From NCBI GenBank assembly GCA_910576325.1, contig CAJTIM010000001.1:284569-348568 (forward strand): a stretch of 64,000 nucleotides of DNA, read 5' to 3'. Position 1 is the first letter of the stretch; each line of letters opens with the position of its first letter. The position numbers and the translations under genes are program-made. The stretch is from Clostridia bacterium. GTDB taxonomy: Bacteria > Bacillota > Clostridia > Lachnospirales > Lachnospiraceae. The notes beneath the pieces are model-generated. The model was not told the DNA's origin, did no database searches, and saw only the letters and a program-made list of their open reading frames with translations. Shown here piece by piece: positions 7,908-16,993 of the stretch.

Positions 7908-9362
7908 ATGAGAGATGGATGCAATATGGACAGAGAATGGTATGACAGAAATTATCCAAAATATGAATCTATGCGAAAATCTGCAAAAGCGGATGGAAAC
8001 CGCCTTCAGTTTCACCTGATGCCGCCTGCGGGTTGGATGAACGACCCCAACGGGCTGTGTCAGTTTCAGGGAACCTGTCACATTTATTTTCAATACACCC
8101 CTTTTAAGGCAGGATGGGGCACGAAGCTCTGGGGGCATTATACTACAGAGGACTGGATTCATTTTCGGGAGGAGGAGCCGTTCCTCTTTCCGGACTGTGC
8201 ATGGGATCGGGACGGGGTTTACAGCGGATCGGCTTTTGTACAAGACGGTGAGATTCATTATTTTTACACAGGAAATGTGAAGCTTACGGACCGGCCTTAT
8301 GATTATGTCATGGAGGGGCGGGAGCAGAATACCATCCATGTGAAAAGCAGGGACGGGTTCCGGCAGGAGGAGAAGCAGCTTGTGCTGAACCATGCGGATT
8401 ACCCCGCCGACATGTCAAGACACGTGCGGGACCCCAAGATTTTTTGCAGGGAGGGGACTTATTACATGCTTCTGGGAGCCAGGGACGATAAGGACAGAGG
8501 CTGTGCGCTGCTGTTTCGTTCTCCGGATCTGAACAGGTGGAGCTATTTTGACCGCATTGTTTCGGCGGAGCGCTTGGGTTATATGTGGGAATGTCCTGAT
8601 TTCTTTGAACTGGAGGGACAGGGCTTTTTACTGGCATGTCCCCAGGGAGTGCCGTCGGAGGAGTATCGTTATCAGAATGTGTATCAGTGCGGATATTTTC
8701 CGGCAGAGCTTGATTTTGAGAACCGCAATTATCAGCTAGGGGAATTTCAGGAACTGGATCGGGGCTTTGATTTTTATGCGGCCCAGAGCTTTGAGGATGG
8801 GAAGGGCCGGCGGATTCTCCTTGGATGGATGGGAATGCCGGATGCGGACTATGACAACGATGTTACGGTCAAGCAAGGATGGATACATGCAATGGCCATG
8901 CCAAGGGAGCTGCGCGTAAGGGACGGGAGGCTGATTCAGAAGCCTCTGGAGGAGATGAAGGGCCTTCGGAAAAGCGAATGGCGCGGCAGCATCCGGGAAT
9001 TTGGCATTTGGAAAACAGAGACTTGCTGCTTTGAAATGAGAGCGGACCTTGGGGAGCATGGAGCTTCTATGACGCTGCGGCTGAGAGAGGATGTATTTTT
9101 AAGCTATGAAGGGCAGATTTTAACCCTTTCATTGGGCAAAAGCGGCTGCGGGAGAGGCAGGCGTTCCATACGTCTGGAGGAGCTTCGGAATTTTACGGTG
9201 TTTTCGGACACCTCTTCTCTTGAGATTTTTGTCAATGACGGGGAAGAGGTGATAACCGCCCGGGTTTACAGCAAAGGATGGAGCCAGAGCCTGGGGTTTG
9301 AAGGCACGGAGCCGGCAGGAACTGTGGTTTTCTACGAACTGGGCGGGTTTACGGTGGTTTGA
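7908..9362 (+). CDS. scrB: Sucrose-6-phosphate hydrolase (GH32)
   Basis: A 484-residue glycoside hydrolase family 32 enzyme. It has the nucleophile motif W-M-N-D-P-N-G (D46), the transition-state motif R-D-P in HVRDPKIF, and the acid/base motif E-C in MWECPDFF, followed by the beta-sandwich domain from about residue 335. It should cleave sucrose 6-phosphate made by the upstream PTS into glucose 6-phosphate and fructose. It begins 43 bases after the PTS gene, in the same operon. Two in-frame starts are possible, ATG 7908 and ATG 7926; neither has a strong ribosome site and the choice does not affect the domain. A strong terminator follows. Confidence 0.9.
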   Translation: MRDGCNMDREWYDRNYPKYESMRKSAKADGNRLQFHLMPPAGWMNDPNGLCQFQGTCHIYFQYTPFKAGWGTKLWGHYTTEDWIHFREEEPFLFPDCAWDRDGVYSGSAFVQDGEIHYFYTGNVKLTDRPYDYVMEGREQNTIHVKSRDGFRQEEKQLVLNHADYPADMSRHVRDPKIFCREGTYYMLLGARDDKDRGCALLFRSPDLNRWSYFDRIVSAERLGYMWECPDFFELEGQGFLLACPQGVPSEEYRYQNVYQCGYFPAELDFENRNYQLGEFQELDRGFDFYAAQSFEDGKGRRILLGWMGMPDADYDNDVTVKQGWIHAMAMPRELRVRDGRLIQKPLEEMKGLRKSEWRGSIREFGIWKTETCCFEMRADLGEHGASMTLRLREDVFLSYEGQILTLSLGKSGCGRGRRSIRLEELRNFTVFSDTSSLEIFVNDGEEVITARVYSKGWSQSLGFEGTEPAGTVVFYELGGFTVV

Positions 9363-9372
9363 TTTACTTATA

Positions 9373-9412
9373 AACGGCGGCTTTCGATTTCTCAAAAGCC
9401 GCCGTTCGAGGC
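9373..9412 (+). terminator. terminator at the end of the sucrose operon
   Basis: Perfect 12-bp arms AACGGCGGCTTT (9373-9384) and AAAGCCGCCGTT (9395-9406). A second, GC-rich imperfect hairpin with a T/A-run lies at about 9432-9468, which may serve the convergent gene on the other strand. Confidence 0.8.
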
Positions 9413-9469
9413 GTAGCAATTTTACCGCTTGTACGACGGCTTTTTTCTTTTGCCGCCGTGCGGAAGACA

Positions 9470-9997
9470 TTAGGAATATGTATATACAGCGTGCTGACGC
9501 CTATATGTGTCGTTGTCCTTTTGGCTCAATTCTTTTTCTATCTGTGCCAATTTTTCTTTCAAATCCTCTATTTTGCTTTCATCTGTTTCCCTGTTGATTT
9601 GCTGTTCCAGCTCTTGTTTCTGCTTTTTTAGTTTTTCAATCTCACGGTCAACCTTATCGGTGTTGCAGGTGCAGCTTTGCCCATCTTTGTCAGAGCCGCT
9701 TTTTTCCGGCCCTTCTGCACTCTTATCCCGATCAGAGGCATGGGAAGCATCTGGGGCATTCTCTGCCCGCTCCGGGGCATCGAAATAGATTTTAGGCTTG
9801 CCGTTCTCGTCTTTGCTCAGACAGTAACGCCCTGATGGTTCCGGTTTTTCCTCCGGAACATATTCATCCATCACAGGTTTTTGGCGGCGTGATTGGGTTT
9901 CGTCTTCGGGCCGCCGGACTTTTTTCGGTTCATCCACACCAGCAATCGGCACAGACGGCTGCGCCGCCCCAGAATTTATTCCGGAAATAGACCGCAT
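9470..9997 (-). CDS. Hypothetical coiled-coil protein
   Basis: A 175-residue hydrophilic protein of unrecognised family. The N-terminal part is Pro/Glu/Lys-rich and looks disordered; a C-x-C (C-T-C) lies near residue 110; residues about 115-160 form a strong Glu/Lys/Gln heptad region predicted to be a coiled coil. No signal peptide or membrane segment. The ATG at 9997 (MRSISGINSG) is preferred over an upstream in-frame TTG because GGAGGA lies seven bases before it. Monocistronic and convergent with the sucrose operon. Similar small coiled-coil proteins occur in clostridia, but I assign no function. Confidence 0.7.
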   Translation of the reverse strand: MRSISGINSGAAQPSVPIAGVDEPKKVRRPEDETQSRRQKPVMDEYVPEEKPEPSGRYCLSKDENGKPKIYFDAPERAENAPDASHASDRDKSAEGPEKSGSDKDGQSCTCNTDKVDREIEKLKKQKQELEQQINRETDESKIEDLKEKLAQIEKELSQKDNDTYRRQHAVYTYS

Positions 9998-10161
9998 AAT
10001 ATATTCCTCCAATCCACAAGATAGGTAACTGATATTGCTGTTATCAGTTTACCACGCAAAAAAAGAATTTCAAGACTTTTGTATTGAAATGCTCTTCGGA
10101 TGTATTGAAATGTTCAGCAACACGTTCAAAAAGAACCGCCATTTAACTTTTCTCCCCCGGT

Positions 10162-10248
10162 GAGGCTGTCACAAAAGTAAACGTGCAAAATGCCTTGGGC
10201 TATCAGGCAAAAATATTAAGCCCTATACTAAAAATTCCCGACAGCCTC
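10162..10248 (-). terminator. long-range inverted repeat at the 3' end of the acetyltransferase gene
   Basis: GAGGCTGTC (10162-10170) and GACAGCCTC (10240-10248) are perfect 9-bp complements, with an inner GGGCT/AGCCC pair. It overlaps the last codons of the minus-strand gene and may end its transcript. Confidence 0.45.
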
Positions 10249-10752
10249 TTCCCGTAACAGTGCATATATACAATAGGAATGGATCTGCCCGTTTTTATAG
10301 ATACCGTTTTTCATAGTACCCTCACAGGTAAATCCGGCTTTTTCAAGAACGCCTCTGGAGCCTGCATTGCAGGCAAAGGGTTCCGCAAAGATGCGGACAA
10401 TATCAAAGGTTTCGAATGCCTCCCTGCAAAGCATCCGCACCGCCCGGGACATAATGCCCTTCCGCCAGTATTTTTCCGAGAGCCAGTACCCCAATTCGGC
10501 TGATTTTTCATACACGTCGTTCAGCAGAAAGATTCCGATGCTTCCCACGGCCCGGCCGTCTACCTCAATGGCCCGCGTTATCTGCCTGCTGCCTTCCTTT
10601 GAAATGCAGTCGGTGATGTAGTCAACGGCATCCTTAAGGGTATAAGGGCACGGAAATACATTCCGCAGGTTGGCCGCAATGCGGGGATTGTCCGCTTCGA
10701 CTGCTATATCTTCCGCGTCTTCGATGCTCCAGGGTCTTAGTTGAAAATCCAT
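10228..10752 (-). CDS. GNAT-family N-acetyltransferase (RimJ/RimL type)
   Basis: A 174-residue acetyltransferase of the RimJ/RimL group. The acetyl-CoA site is visible as the segment Y-W-L-S-E-K-Y-W-R-K-G-I-M (residues about 88-100), the usual R/Q-x-x-G-x-G/A region in the 'WRKGI' form, followed by the conserved N-A-G-S-R-G-V-L-E-K-A-G-F motif. Such enzymes acetylate ribosomal proteins, small amines or antibiotics; the substrate cannot be told. Its C-terminal codons overlap an inverted repeat. Divergent from the following small gene, with a 180-base intergenic region between. Confidence 0.85.
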   Translation of the reverse strand: MDFQLRPWSIEDAEDIAVEADNPRIAANLRNVFPCPYTLKDAVDYITDCISKEGSRQITRAIEVDGRAVGSIGIFLLNDVYEKSAELGYWLSEKYWRKGIMSRAVRMLCREAFETFDIVRIFAEPFACNAGSRGVLEKAGFTCEGTMKNGIYKNGQIHSYCIYALLREEAVGNF

Positions 10753-10935
10753 GATGTCTGTGCTCCTTTTATTTTCGTAGATGTGTTTTCCGGATCATAC
10801 ATTAAAATGGATGGGTTGTCAAATTTTTCTTATATTTTCATATATTTAAGAGAATTTTAAACGACAAATCCTGTAAAATGAATTATAATAAAAAAGAAAA
10901 TCACATGTATGATGGAAACGGAATAGGAGAGGGCT

Positions 10936-11184
10936 ATGGAGCAAAAAGGACATTTGGGCCGGGTGCTGGCATTGATAGAGGAACGGGGATGGAGCTATAC
11001 CTACAACGAGGAGGACGGTCTTGGAAGCATTGATTTTGATTACCGCGGCGTCCCCTATCATATCTGGGAGTTTGAGGACGGAGAACGGGGTGTGGAGACG
11101 AATCTTAGAAGCGGCGGCCGGCAGGAGGAACTACTGGGAGATTATGAGACAGTGCTTCTGGATCTGATGAAGGAGTGGTATTAA
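10936..11184 (+). CDS. Small hypothetical protein (82 aa)
   Basis: An acidic soluble protein of 82 residues with the pattern W-S-Y-T-Y-N-E-E-D-G-L-G-S-I-D-F-D-Y-R-G; no family recognised. It has a good ribosome site (AGGAGAGGGCT) before ATG 10936 and codon use like its neighbours, so it is probably real. It lies 54 bases before an ABC-type ATPase on the same strand and could be cotranscribed with it. The length and single alpha/beta look suggest a small accessory or regulatory domain, but nothing in the sequence identifies it. Confidence 0.65.
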   Translation: MEQKGHLGRVLALIEERGWSYTYNEEDGLGSIDFDYRGVPYHIWEFEDGERGVETNLRSGGRQEELLGDYETVLLDLMKEWY

Positions 11185-11238
11185 CCCTTCTGATACGCGG
11201 ATGAAAAACCAATACACAAGAATGGAGACAGGACAGAG

Positions 11239-11994
11239 ATGAAAGGCAGTCTTTTTGTCAACGGTTTAACCATTGACTGGAATAAGGTAGATCCGGATTC
11301 TTATTTACACAGAATTACGGCTCTTTCCGGGATGGAATCCCTAAGCTTTGAAGCCCCCGTGACTTTTTTTGTGGGAGAAAACGGAACCGGAAAATCGACC
11401 CTTCTGGAAGCCATTGCCGCAGCCTACGGGCTGAATCCCGAAGGAGGGAGCCGGGATTTCCGCTTTTCCACCAGAGAAACCCATTCCTCCCTGTATGAAG
11501 GGATGGTTTTAAAAAAGGGCTATCGAAGCCCCAGGGATAACTTTTTTCTCCGGGCGGAGAGCTTTTACAATGTAGCGACTCAGGTGGAGGAGTACCGGGG
11601 CGACGATGATCCGGCCATCTACTACCGGCGGTACGGCGGCCGTTCCCTGCATGAGCAGTCTCATGGGGAGAGCTTTCTGGCTCTGATGCAGAATCGTTTT
11701 CAGGGACAGGGCTTCTATCTACTGGACGAGCCGGAAGCGGCCCTCTCGCCGCAGCGCCAGCTGACATTGCTGATCTGTATCCACCGCCTTGTCCGGGAAG
11801 GCAGTCAGTTTCTGATTGCGTCCCATTCTCCGATTCTTCTGGGACTTCCCGGGGCGGAGATTTTGTCCTTTGACGAAGGAGCGGTTCACTCTGTGGAGTA
11901 TACTAAGACGGAGAGCTACCAGGTGACGGAGATGTTTCTCAATCACAGGGAATATCTTTTGAAACGGCTTCTGGAGGAAGGGGAAGTGGAATAG
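11239..11994 (+). CDS. ABC-type/RecF-like AAA ATPase
   Basis: A 251-residue soluble ATPase. Walker A is GENGTGKST (residues 46-54), the signature-like segment is SHGESFL, Walker B is F-Y-L-L-D-E-P-E, and the switch histidine is in IASHSP. It belongs to the predicted ATP-binding group related to COG3910, without transmembrane or substrate-binding partners nearby, so it is more likely a DNA/RNA-related or regulatory ATPase than a transporter subunit. The ribosome site is GAGACAGGACAGAG. A truncated copy of the hairpin repeat starts eight bases after its stop codon, leading to the next operon. Confidence 0.8.
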   Translation: MKGSLFVNGLTIDWNKVDPDSYLHRITALSGMESLSFEAPVTFFVGENGTGKSTLLEAIAAAYGLNPEGGSRDFRFSTRETHSSLYEGMVLKKGYRSPRDNFFLRAESFYNVATQVEEYRGDDDPAIYYRRYGGRSLHEQSHGESFLALMQNRFQGQGFYLLDEPEAALSPQRQLTLLICIHRLVREGSQFLIASHSPILLGLPGAEILSFDEGAVHSVEYTKTESYQVTEMFLNHREYLLKRLLEEGEVE

Positions 11995-12001
11995 TAAGAG
12001 A

Positions 12002-12073
12002 TTTCTCTCATCACAGGTGTGCCGAAGCGACTTTACCCTTTCGTGCCATCGCGCAGCGATTTAAAATAGGAGG
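12002..12073 (+). repeat. Shine-Dalgarno-proximal leader module before the MoxR gene
   Basis: A partial copy of the 173-base repeat: TTTCTCTCATCACAGG, then GAAGCGACTTTACCC, then the small hairpin ATCGC-GCA-GCGAT (12048-12060) and TTTAAAATAGGAGG. The left half of the large hairpin is missing. Confidence 0.75.
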
Positions 12074-12082
12074 TTACATAAA

Positions 12083-13198
12083 GTGGAACAAAAAACAGCA
12101 ATCAAACCACCCGTAGAGGTGCGCTACCGGGAAGAACTGGAGCTTCTCTCCATCTTAGACACCGGCCGCCGCCCCTTAAACTGGAAATTGTCCCCCAAGG
12201 CCGTTCGGACCTTTATCCTGGGCAGCCGGGAGCCATTGCGCTATCAGGATCGGGAGCTTACCATCCGCAAAAAATATCTGGGAAACGATGCCTTAGTAGA
12301 ACGCTGCATCATCACCCTGGCAGGCAACCGCGGCCTTATGCTGGTAGGCGAGCCGGGCACGGCAAAAACCATGCTTTCGGAGCTTTTGTCGGCCGCCATC
12401 AGCGGAAACAGCACCAACACCATCCAGGGTACGGCCGGAACCACCGAGGACATGATCAAATACAGTTGGAACTACGCCCTTCTTCTTGCAAAGGGTCCCG
12501 TCCGGGAAGCTCTGGTTCCCTCTCCTCTCTACGTGGGCATGGAGCAGGGAATCCTCACCCGTTTTGAGGAAATCACCCGTACCCCGGCCGAGATCCAGGA
12601 CAGTCTAATCAGCGTCCTCAGCGACAAGGTGCTGAATGTGCCGGAGCTTGGAGAGGACGGACTTTTGTTTGCCCAGGCAGGCTTCAACGTCATCGGCACG
12701 GCAAATACAAGAGACAAGGGCGTCAACGAAATGAGCAGCGCTCTCAAGCGCCGTTTTAACTTCGAAACGGTCATGCCCATCCGCGACACAGCCCTGGAAA
12801 AGCAGATTATTCTGAATGAGGTAGCCGAGCTTGCCAAAGAAAACCGCATTGAAATGGTGCCGGACGAGGATGTGGCCGATCTGCTCGCCTCCACCTACCA
12901 TGAGCTTCGGGAAGGCGTCTCCTCCCTGGGGCACCGGATAGACCGGCCCTCAGCGGTTATGAGCACGGCGGAGGCCGTATCCGTCTACTATCAGACCATG
13001 ATGACAGCCTACTACTACGGCGATTCCCGCATGGATCTGGGCTGTCTGGTGCAGAACCTGGTGGGAGCCGTACAGAAGGAAAACAAGGACGATTTGGAAA
13101 AGCTGAAAAGCTATTTCCAGACCGTAATTCGCGATAAGGGAGGAAAAGAGGGCGGCTTATGGAGCAGCTATTACGAGGCCAGGAAATACTTGCGGTAA
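12083..13198 (+). CDS. MoxR-type AAA+ ATPase (E. coli YehL-like)
   Basis: A 371-residue AAA+ protein. Walker A is GEPGTAKT (89-96), the Walker B region is L-T-R-F-E-E-I, sensor 1 is FNVIGTANTRDKG, and the arginine finger lies in A-L-K-R-R-F-N-F. MoxR ATPases work as remodelling chaperones, usually paired with a VWA protein; here a VWA gene is two genes downstream. It opens a five-gene set (ATPase, DUF5682, VWA, SWIM, DUF4132) whose content I recognise from the E. coli yehI/L/M/P/Q region, where the function is also not settled. The GTG start at 12083 has an AGGAGG site nine bases upstream, preceded by the repeated leader hairpin. It overlaps the next gene by 40 bases. Confidence 0.85.
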   Translation: MEQKTAIKPPVEVRYREELELLSILDTGRRPLNWKLSPKAVRTFILGSREPLRYQDRELTIRKKYLGNDALVERCIITLAGNRGLMLVGEPGTAKTMLSELLSAAISGNSTNTIQGTAGTTEDMIKYSWNYALLLAKGPVREALVPSPLYVGMEQGILTRFEEITRTPAEIQDSLISVLSDKVLNVPELGEDGLLFAQAGFNVIGTANTRDKGVNEMSSALKRRFNFETVMPIRDTALEKQIILNEVAELAKENRIEMVPDEDVADLLASTYHELREGVSSLGHRIDRPSAVMSTAEAVSVYYQTMMTAYYYGDSRMDLGCLVQNLVGAVQKENKDDLEKLKSYFQTVIRDKGGKEGGLWSSYYEARKYLR

Positions 13199-15732
13199 CG
13201 GAAAACCCGGAGGAGAGCGTAAGGATTCCCTCCGAGCTATTGTACGGCAAAGAGCACGGAGTACTCTACTTCCCCATTCGCCATCACAGCCCGGCCTGCT
13301 CCTTTCATTTGAAAAAGGCGGTATCGGATTATCAGCCGGACCTGATTCTTATAGAAGGCCCGGAAAATGCGGACCCGCTGATTCCCGTGCTGCTGCATGA
13401 GGACACAAAGCCTCCGCTGGCCCTGTATTATGCCTACCGGGATCGGGATGGCCTTGTGACGGAGAAAAAAGGGGACTACAAATGCTACTATCCCTTTTTA
13501 GACTGCTCCCCGGAGCTTACGGCCCTGCGGGAAGCAAAAAGCCTGGGAATACCGGCCCGGTTTGTGGATCTGTCCTACGGGGAGATTCTCATCGGAACGA
13601 CCGGAGGAAAGGGCGTCCGCAGGGAGGGAGAAAAGCAGACCTACAACGACGACTATCTTCTAAGCCGCAGCCGCTATCTGGCTCTGCTCTGTGAAAAAAC
13701 GGGTTTGCGGGATTTTGAAGAGCTGTGGGAGAAGTATTTTGAAATCCAGGGCCTTACGGAGCCCACGGAGGACTTTGTACGCCAAATGCTCACCTACTGC
13801 ATCCTTTCCCGAAAAAATACGCCGGCGGAGGAGCTTTTAGAAGACGGCTGCCTTCTGCGGGAGCGGTATATGGCGGAACAGATTGCCAAGGCATCCGAAA
13901 GCTTTCACAGAATCCTGGTGGTGACGGGAGGCTTTCACAGCTACGGACTTTATGAGCTTTTGTCCCGGCAGAAAGACGGAAGCTATGTCTACACCGGAGA
14001 GCCGGTGAAGCTCCACGGTAAGGTGAAGGAGCAGCAGGAGGTGTATCCGATGGCTTACTCTATGGAGGCCGCGGATGCCCTGAACGGCTATGCAAGCGGG
14101 ATGCAGTCGCCGGGCTTTTATCACCAGGTATGGAAAAACTTGCAGAAGAATACGCCGCAGATAAACCCGGATGATTCCGAAGGAGAGAAAGAAGAAGCTG
14201 TTTTAGCAAAATTGAAACAGCCGCATCATAGAGAGCAGGAAACTGATTCGTCAGGCATGATTTTATCCGGCGCGTACGAAGAAACCGTTCTTCATTTTCT
14301 GGCAGCGGCAGGACGGCAGGCCAGAAGAAAGGAGGAAAATGTCTCCTCCTATGACGAAATCTGCGCATTTTACATGGCCCAGGGGTTAGCGGCTCTCCGC
14401 GGAAAACAGGAACCGGGGCTGTATGAGCTTCAGGACAGTGCCGTATCTTCCTTTATAAAGGGAGAACGGAATCTGTCTACCGAGGGCGCCGTCCGTATTT
14501 TGAAAGAGCTTGTGACAGGCTCCCAGGTGGGACGTCTCTGCAAGGACGCCGCCCGGCCTCCTCTGCTGTCGGATTTTGAAGAACAGTGCAGGGGCTTTGG
14601 CATCAAGCTACATTCCAGTCTGGAGCAGGAGGTTATTCTGGAGATCTTCAAAAAGGAAAAGCATCTGCGGATGAGCCGTTTTCTTTACCAGACAGAGTTT
14701 TTGGACTGCGGCTTTGCCAGACGGAAAAAGGGCGCGGACCTGGTAAACCGCCGGGATCAGAACAGGATTCGGGAAATCTGGAGCTATAAATGGTCCGAGC
14801 AGGTGACGGCGGCCCTGATAGACGCCTCCATCTCAGGCGGGACTATGGCGGAGGCGGCCCGTACTTTGCTGCACAGCCGATTTGATGAGAGCGCAGGCTG
14901 TAAGGAAGCGGCGGAGCTTCTGGTAAAAGGCTTCCTTATGGGACTTCACGAGGAGCAGGGGGAAATGCGGGAACATCTGGCGGAGGTACTGGCGGATGAC
15001 GGAGATTTCTTTTCGCTGACCAAGGGCTTTTCTCAGCTTTTGATGCTTCTCGATCTCCAGGATCTGTATCAGGTTCGGGATGCTCTCGATCTGGAGCGGA
15101 TGACGGATATCTGCTTTCAGAAGATTATTCAGCTTCTGCCCTCTATGGGACAGGTGGGGGAGGATCGGCAGCAGGAATGTATGGAAAGTCTGCGGCTTCT
15201 CTACCAGGCGGCAGGGAAAAGCAATCCATGTGAGCGGCGGCCGGTTCTGATGGACGCGCTGAAAACCCTTCTTGGGCGGGGAAAATTAAATCCCGGCGTG
15301 GAAGGGACGGTTCTGGGGCTTTTGTACGGCTATGAGGCGGGATACGGGGAGCAGATTACCCGGGCGGCTCAGGGATATATGCAGGGAAGCGGAGAAATGC
15401 TGTCGAAAAGCGCGGCGTTTCTTCGGGGGCTGTTCTTTACGGCCAGGGATTTTGTATTTGCCAGCAGCGGATTTCTGACCCTGATTGACGGGCTTCTGGA
15501 GCGTTTGCCCGGGGAGGAATTTTTAAAGCTGCTGCCGGAGCTGCGTCTTGCATTCAGTTATTTTACACCTCTTGAAACGGATCGAATCGCAGGCCGTGCG
15601 GCGGCGCTTCACGGGAAGAAAAAGGGCGACCTTCTGACGGGAGGGAGTGTGAGTCCCGGGGAGTATGCGTATGGGGAAGCTTTGGATGCATTTATAAGTA
15701 AAAAAATGGAAAAAGGGAGTTTTCTGTTCTAG
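13159..15732 (+). CDS. DUF5682 family protein (E. coli YehM-like)
   Basis: An 857-residue protein. The N-terminal ~280 residues carry the motif set of DUF5682: P-I-R-H-H-S-P-A (R41-H42-H43), L-I-L-I-E-G-P-E-N, and V-V-T-G-G-F-H-S-Y. The spaced His and Glu residues recall the ChaN/TraB/EreA-like fold, which would make it a hydrolase or metal/haem-binding domain; that is inference. A charged linker (about 330-370) precedes a long helical C-terminal region rich in Leu. Its start overlaps the MoxR gene by 40 bases, implying translational coupling. It is a constant member of the MoxR-VWA-SWIM neighbourhood. Confidence 0.8.
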   Translation: MEQLLRGQEILAVTENPEESVRIPSELLYGKEHGVLYFPIRHHSPACSFHLKKAVSDYQPDLILIEGPENADPLIPVLLHEDTKPPLALYYAYRDRDGLVTEKKGDYKCYYPFLDCSPELTALREAKSLGIPARFVDLSYGEILIGTTGGKGVRREGEKQTYNDDYLLSRSRYLALLCEKTGLRDFEELWEKYFEIQGLTEPTEDFVRQMLTYCILSRKNTPAEELLEDGCLLRERYMAEQIAKASESFHRILVVTGGFHSYGLYELLSRQKDGSYVYTGEPVKLHGKVKEQQEVYPMAYSMEAADALNGYASGMQSPGFYHQVWKNLQKNTPQINPDDSEGEKEEAVLAKLKQPHHREQETDSSGMILSGAYEETVLHFLAAAGRQARRKEENVSSYDEICAFYMAQGLAALRGKQEPGLYELQDSAVSSFIKGERNLSTEGAVRILKELVTGSQVGRLCKDAARPPLLSDFEEQCRGFGIKLHSSLEQEVILEIFKKEKHLRMSRFLYQTEFLDCGFARRKKGADLVNRRDQNRIREIWSYKWSEQVTAALIDASISGGTMAEAARTLLHSRFDESAGCKEAAELLVKGFLMGLHEEQGEMREHLAEVLADDGDFFSLTKGFSQLLMLLDLQDLYQVRDALDLERMTDICFQKIIQLLPSMGQVGEDRQQECMESLRLLYQAAGKSNPCERRPVLMDALKTLLGRGKLNPGVEGTVLGLLYGYEAGYGEQITRAAQGYMQGSGEMLSKSAAFLRGLFFTARDFVFASSGFLTLIDGLLERLPGEEFLKLLPELRLAFSYFTPLETDRIAGRAAALHGKKKGDLLTGGSVSPGEYAYGEALDAFISKKMEKGSFLF

Positions 15733-15780
15733 CAAAGGAGTGCTGGAAGGAGAACTACGGAACTTAAAATAGGTACGAAT

Positions 15781-16914
15781 ATGAACGATGGAAAACAATT
15801 GAATCGTTGGCGGCTGATCCTGGGAAGTCAGGCCAAGGACCAGATTTCTTTCGGAGGAGAGGGCTTTCGCGGAATGGAGAACGGCATCGGCTGTCAGGAC
15901 TTGGAGGAAGCGTTGGATTTTCTCTATTCCCGCGAGTACGGTGAGGATGTGCGCCGTGACGGGGGCACAGGGGCAAGCCGGCTGACTACGGCAGGGTGGA
16001 TTACGAAGATCCGCCGTCTGTTTCCCAAGGAGACGGTGGAGGTATTGGAACGCCATGCTCTGGAACGCTATGAGATGCAGGAGCTTTTAACGGATAAGGA
16101 GGTTTTGGAAAAGCTGGAGCCGAATCAGGAGCTTTTGAAAACCATTTTGCAGCTTAAGCATCTGATGAAGGGGCCTGTTCTGGATACGGCCCGGCGGATT
16201 GTAAAAAAGGTGGCGGAGGAAATTGCGGAAAAGCTGAATCGGGAGATACGCCGTTCCCTTTTGGGAAGTCTGGACCGGAATACTCCAAGTCATGTAAAGT
16301 CCATGCGGAATCTGGATATCCGCAAAACCATCCGAAAGAATCTCTCCCATTACGACCCGGAGGAAAAACGCCTGGTATTGGAGCAGGTATATTTCAGCAG
16401 CCGTACCCGGAAATATAACCAGTGGCGGGTCGTGATAGCGGTGGACGAGAGCGGCTCCATGCTCGATTCTGTGATTCACAGCGCGGTGATGGCGGGAATC
16501 TTTGCCCGGCTGCCTATGCTTGACACCCGGCTTGTGATTTTTGATACCCAGGTGGTGGATTTAAGCGCCCATCTGGACGACCCGGTGGAAACGCTGATGA
16601 GTATTCAGCTTGGAGGCGGGACTTATATTACGGGGGCTTTGCAGTACTGTGAAGGGCTGATTGAGAATCCCAATCGGACGATGGTCGTTCTGGTGTCGGA
16701 TCTCTGCGAGGGCGGCAGTGTGGCCGGCCTGCTCGGTGTGAGCCGGGATATCATAGAGAGCGGCGCAAAGCTTATCTGCCTTACTGCCCTTGATCGGGAT
16801 GCCAATCCGGTTTACGACCGCCATACGGCGCAGAGGCTGGCGGATCTGGGGGCGCATGTGGGAGCGATGACACCGGAGATGCTTGGGGATTTTATGGGGA
16901 AGATTATGCAGTAA
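15781..16914 (+). CDS. VWA-domain protein (E. coli YehP-like)
   Basis: A 377-residue protein with a helical N-terminal half and a von Willebrand A domain from about residue 215. The metal-ion-dependent adhesion site is complete: D-E-S-G-S (D222, S224, S226), T in G-G-G-T-Y-I-T-G, and D in L-V-S-D-L-C-E. It is the expected partner of the upstream MoxR ATPase. A Trp/Arg-rich segment before the VWA domain (T-R-K-Y-N-Q-W-R) may be the ATPase contact. No membrane segment, so it acts in the cytoplasm. It starts 48 bases after DUF5682 with only a weak AGGTA site, and its end overlaps no other gene if the SWIM gene starts at 16994. Confidence 0.85.
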   Translation: MNDGKQLNRWRLILGSQAKDQISFGGEGFRGMENGIGCQDLEEALDFLYSREYGEDVRRDGGTGASRLTTAGWITKIRRLFPKETVEVLERHALERYEMQELLTDKEVLEKLEPNQELLKTILQLKHLMKGPVLDTARRIVKKVAEEIAEKLNREIRRSLLGSLDRNTPSHVKSMRNLDIRKTIRKNLSHYDPEEKRLVLEQVYFSSRTRKYNQWRVVIAVDESGSMLDSVIHSAVMAGIFARLPMLDTRLVIFDTQVVDLSAHLDDPVETLMSIQLGGGTYITGALQYCEGLIENPNRTMVVLVSDLCEGGSVAGLLGVSRDIIESGAKLICLTALDRDANPVYDRHTAQRLADLGAHVGAMTPEMLGDFMGKIMQ

Positions 16915-16993
16915 TGATCTCCTCAATATCCCTTTGGCTATTGAGGATACGGAGATATGTTTTATTTGCAAAAACGGAATAGAGGATAAAGAC

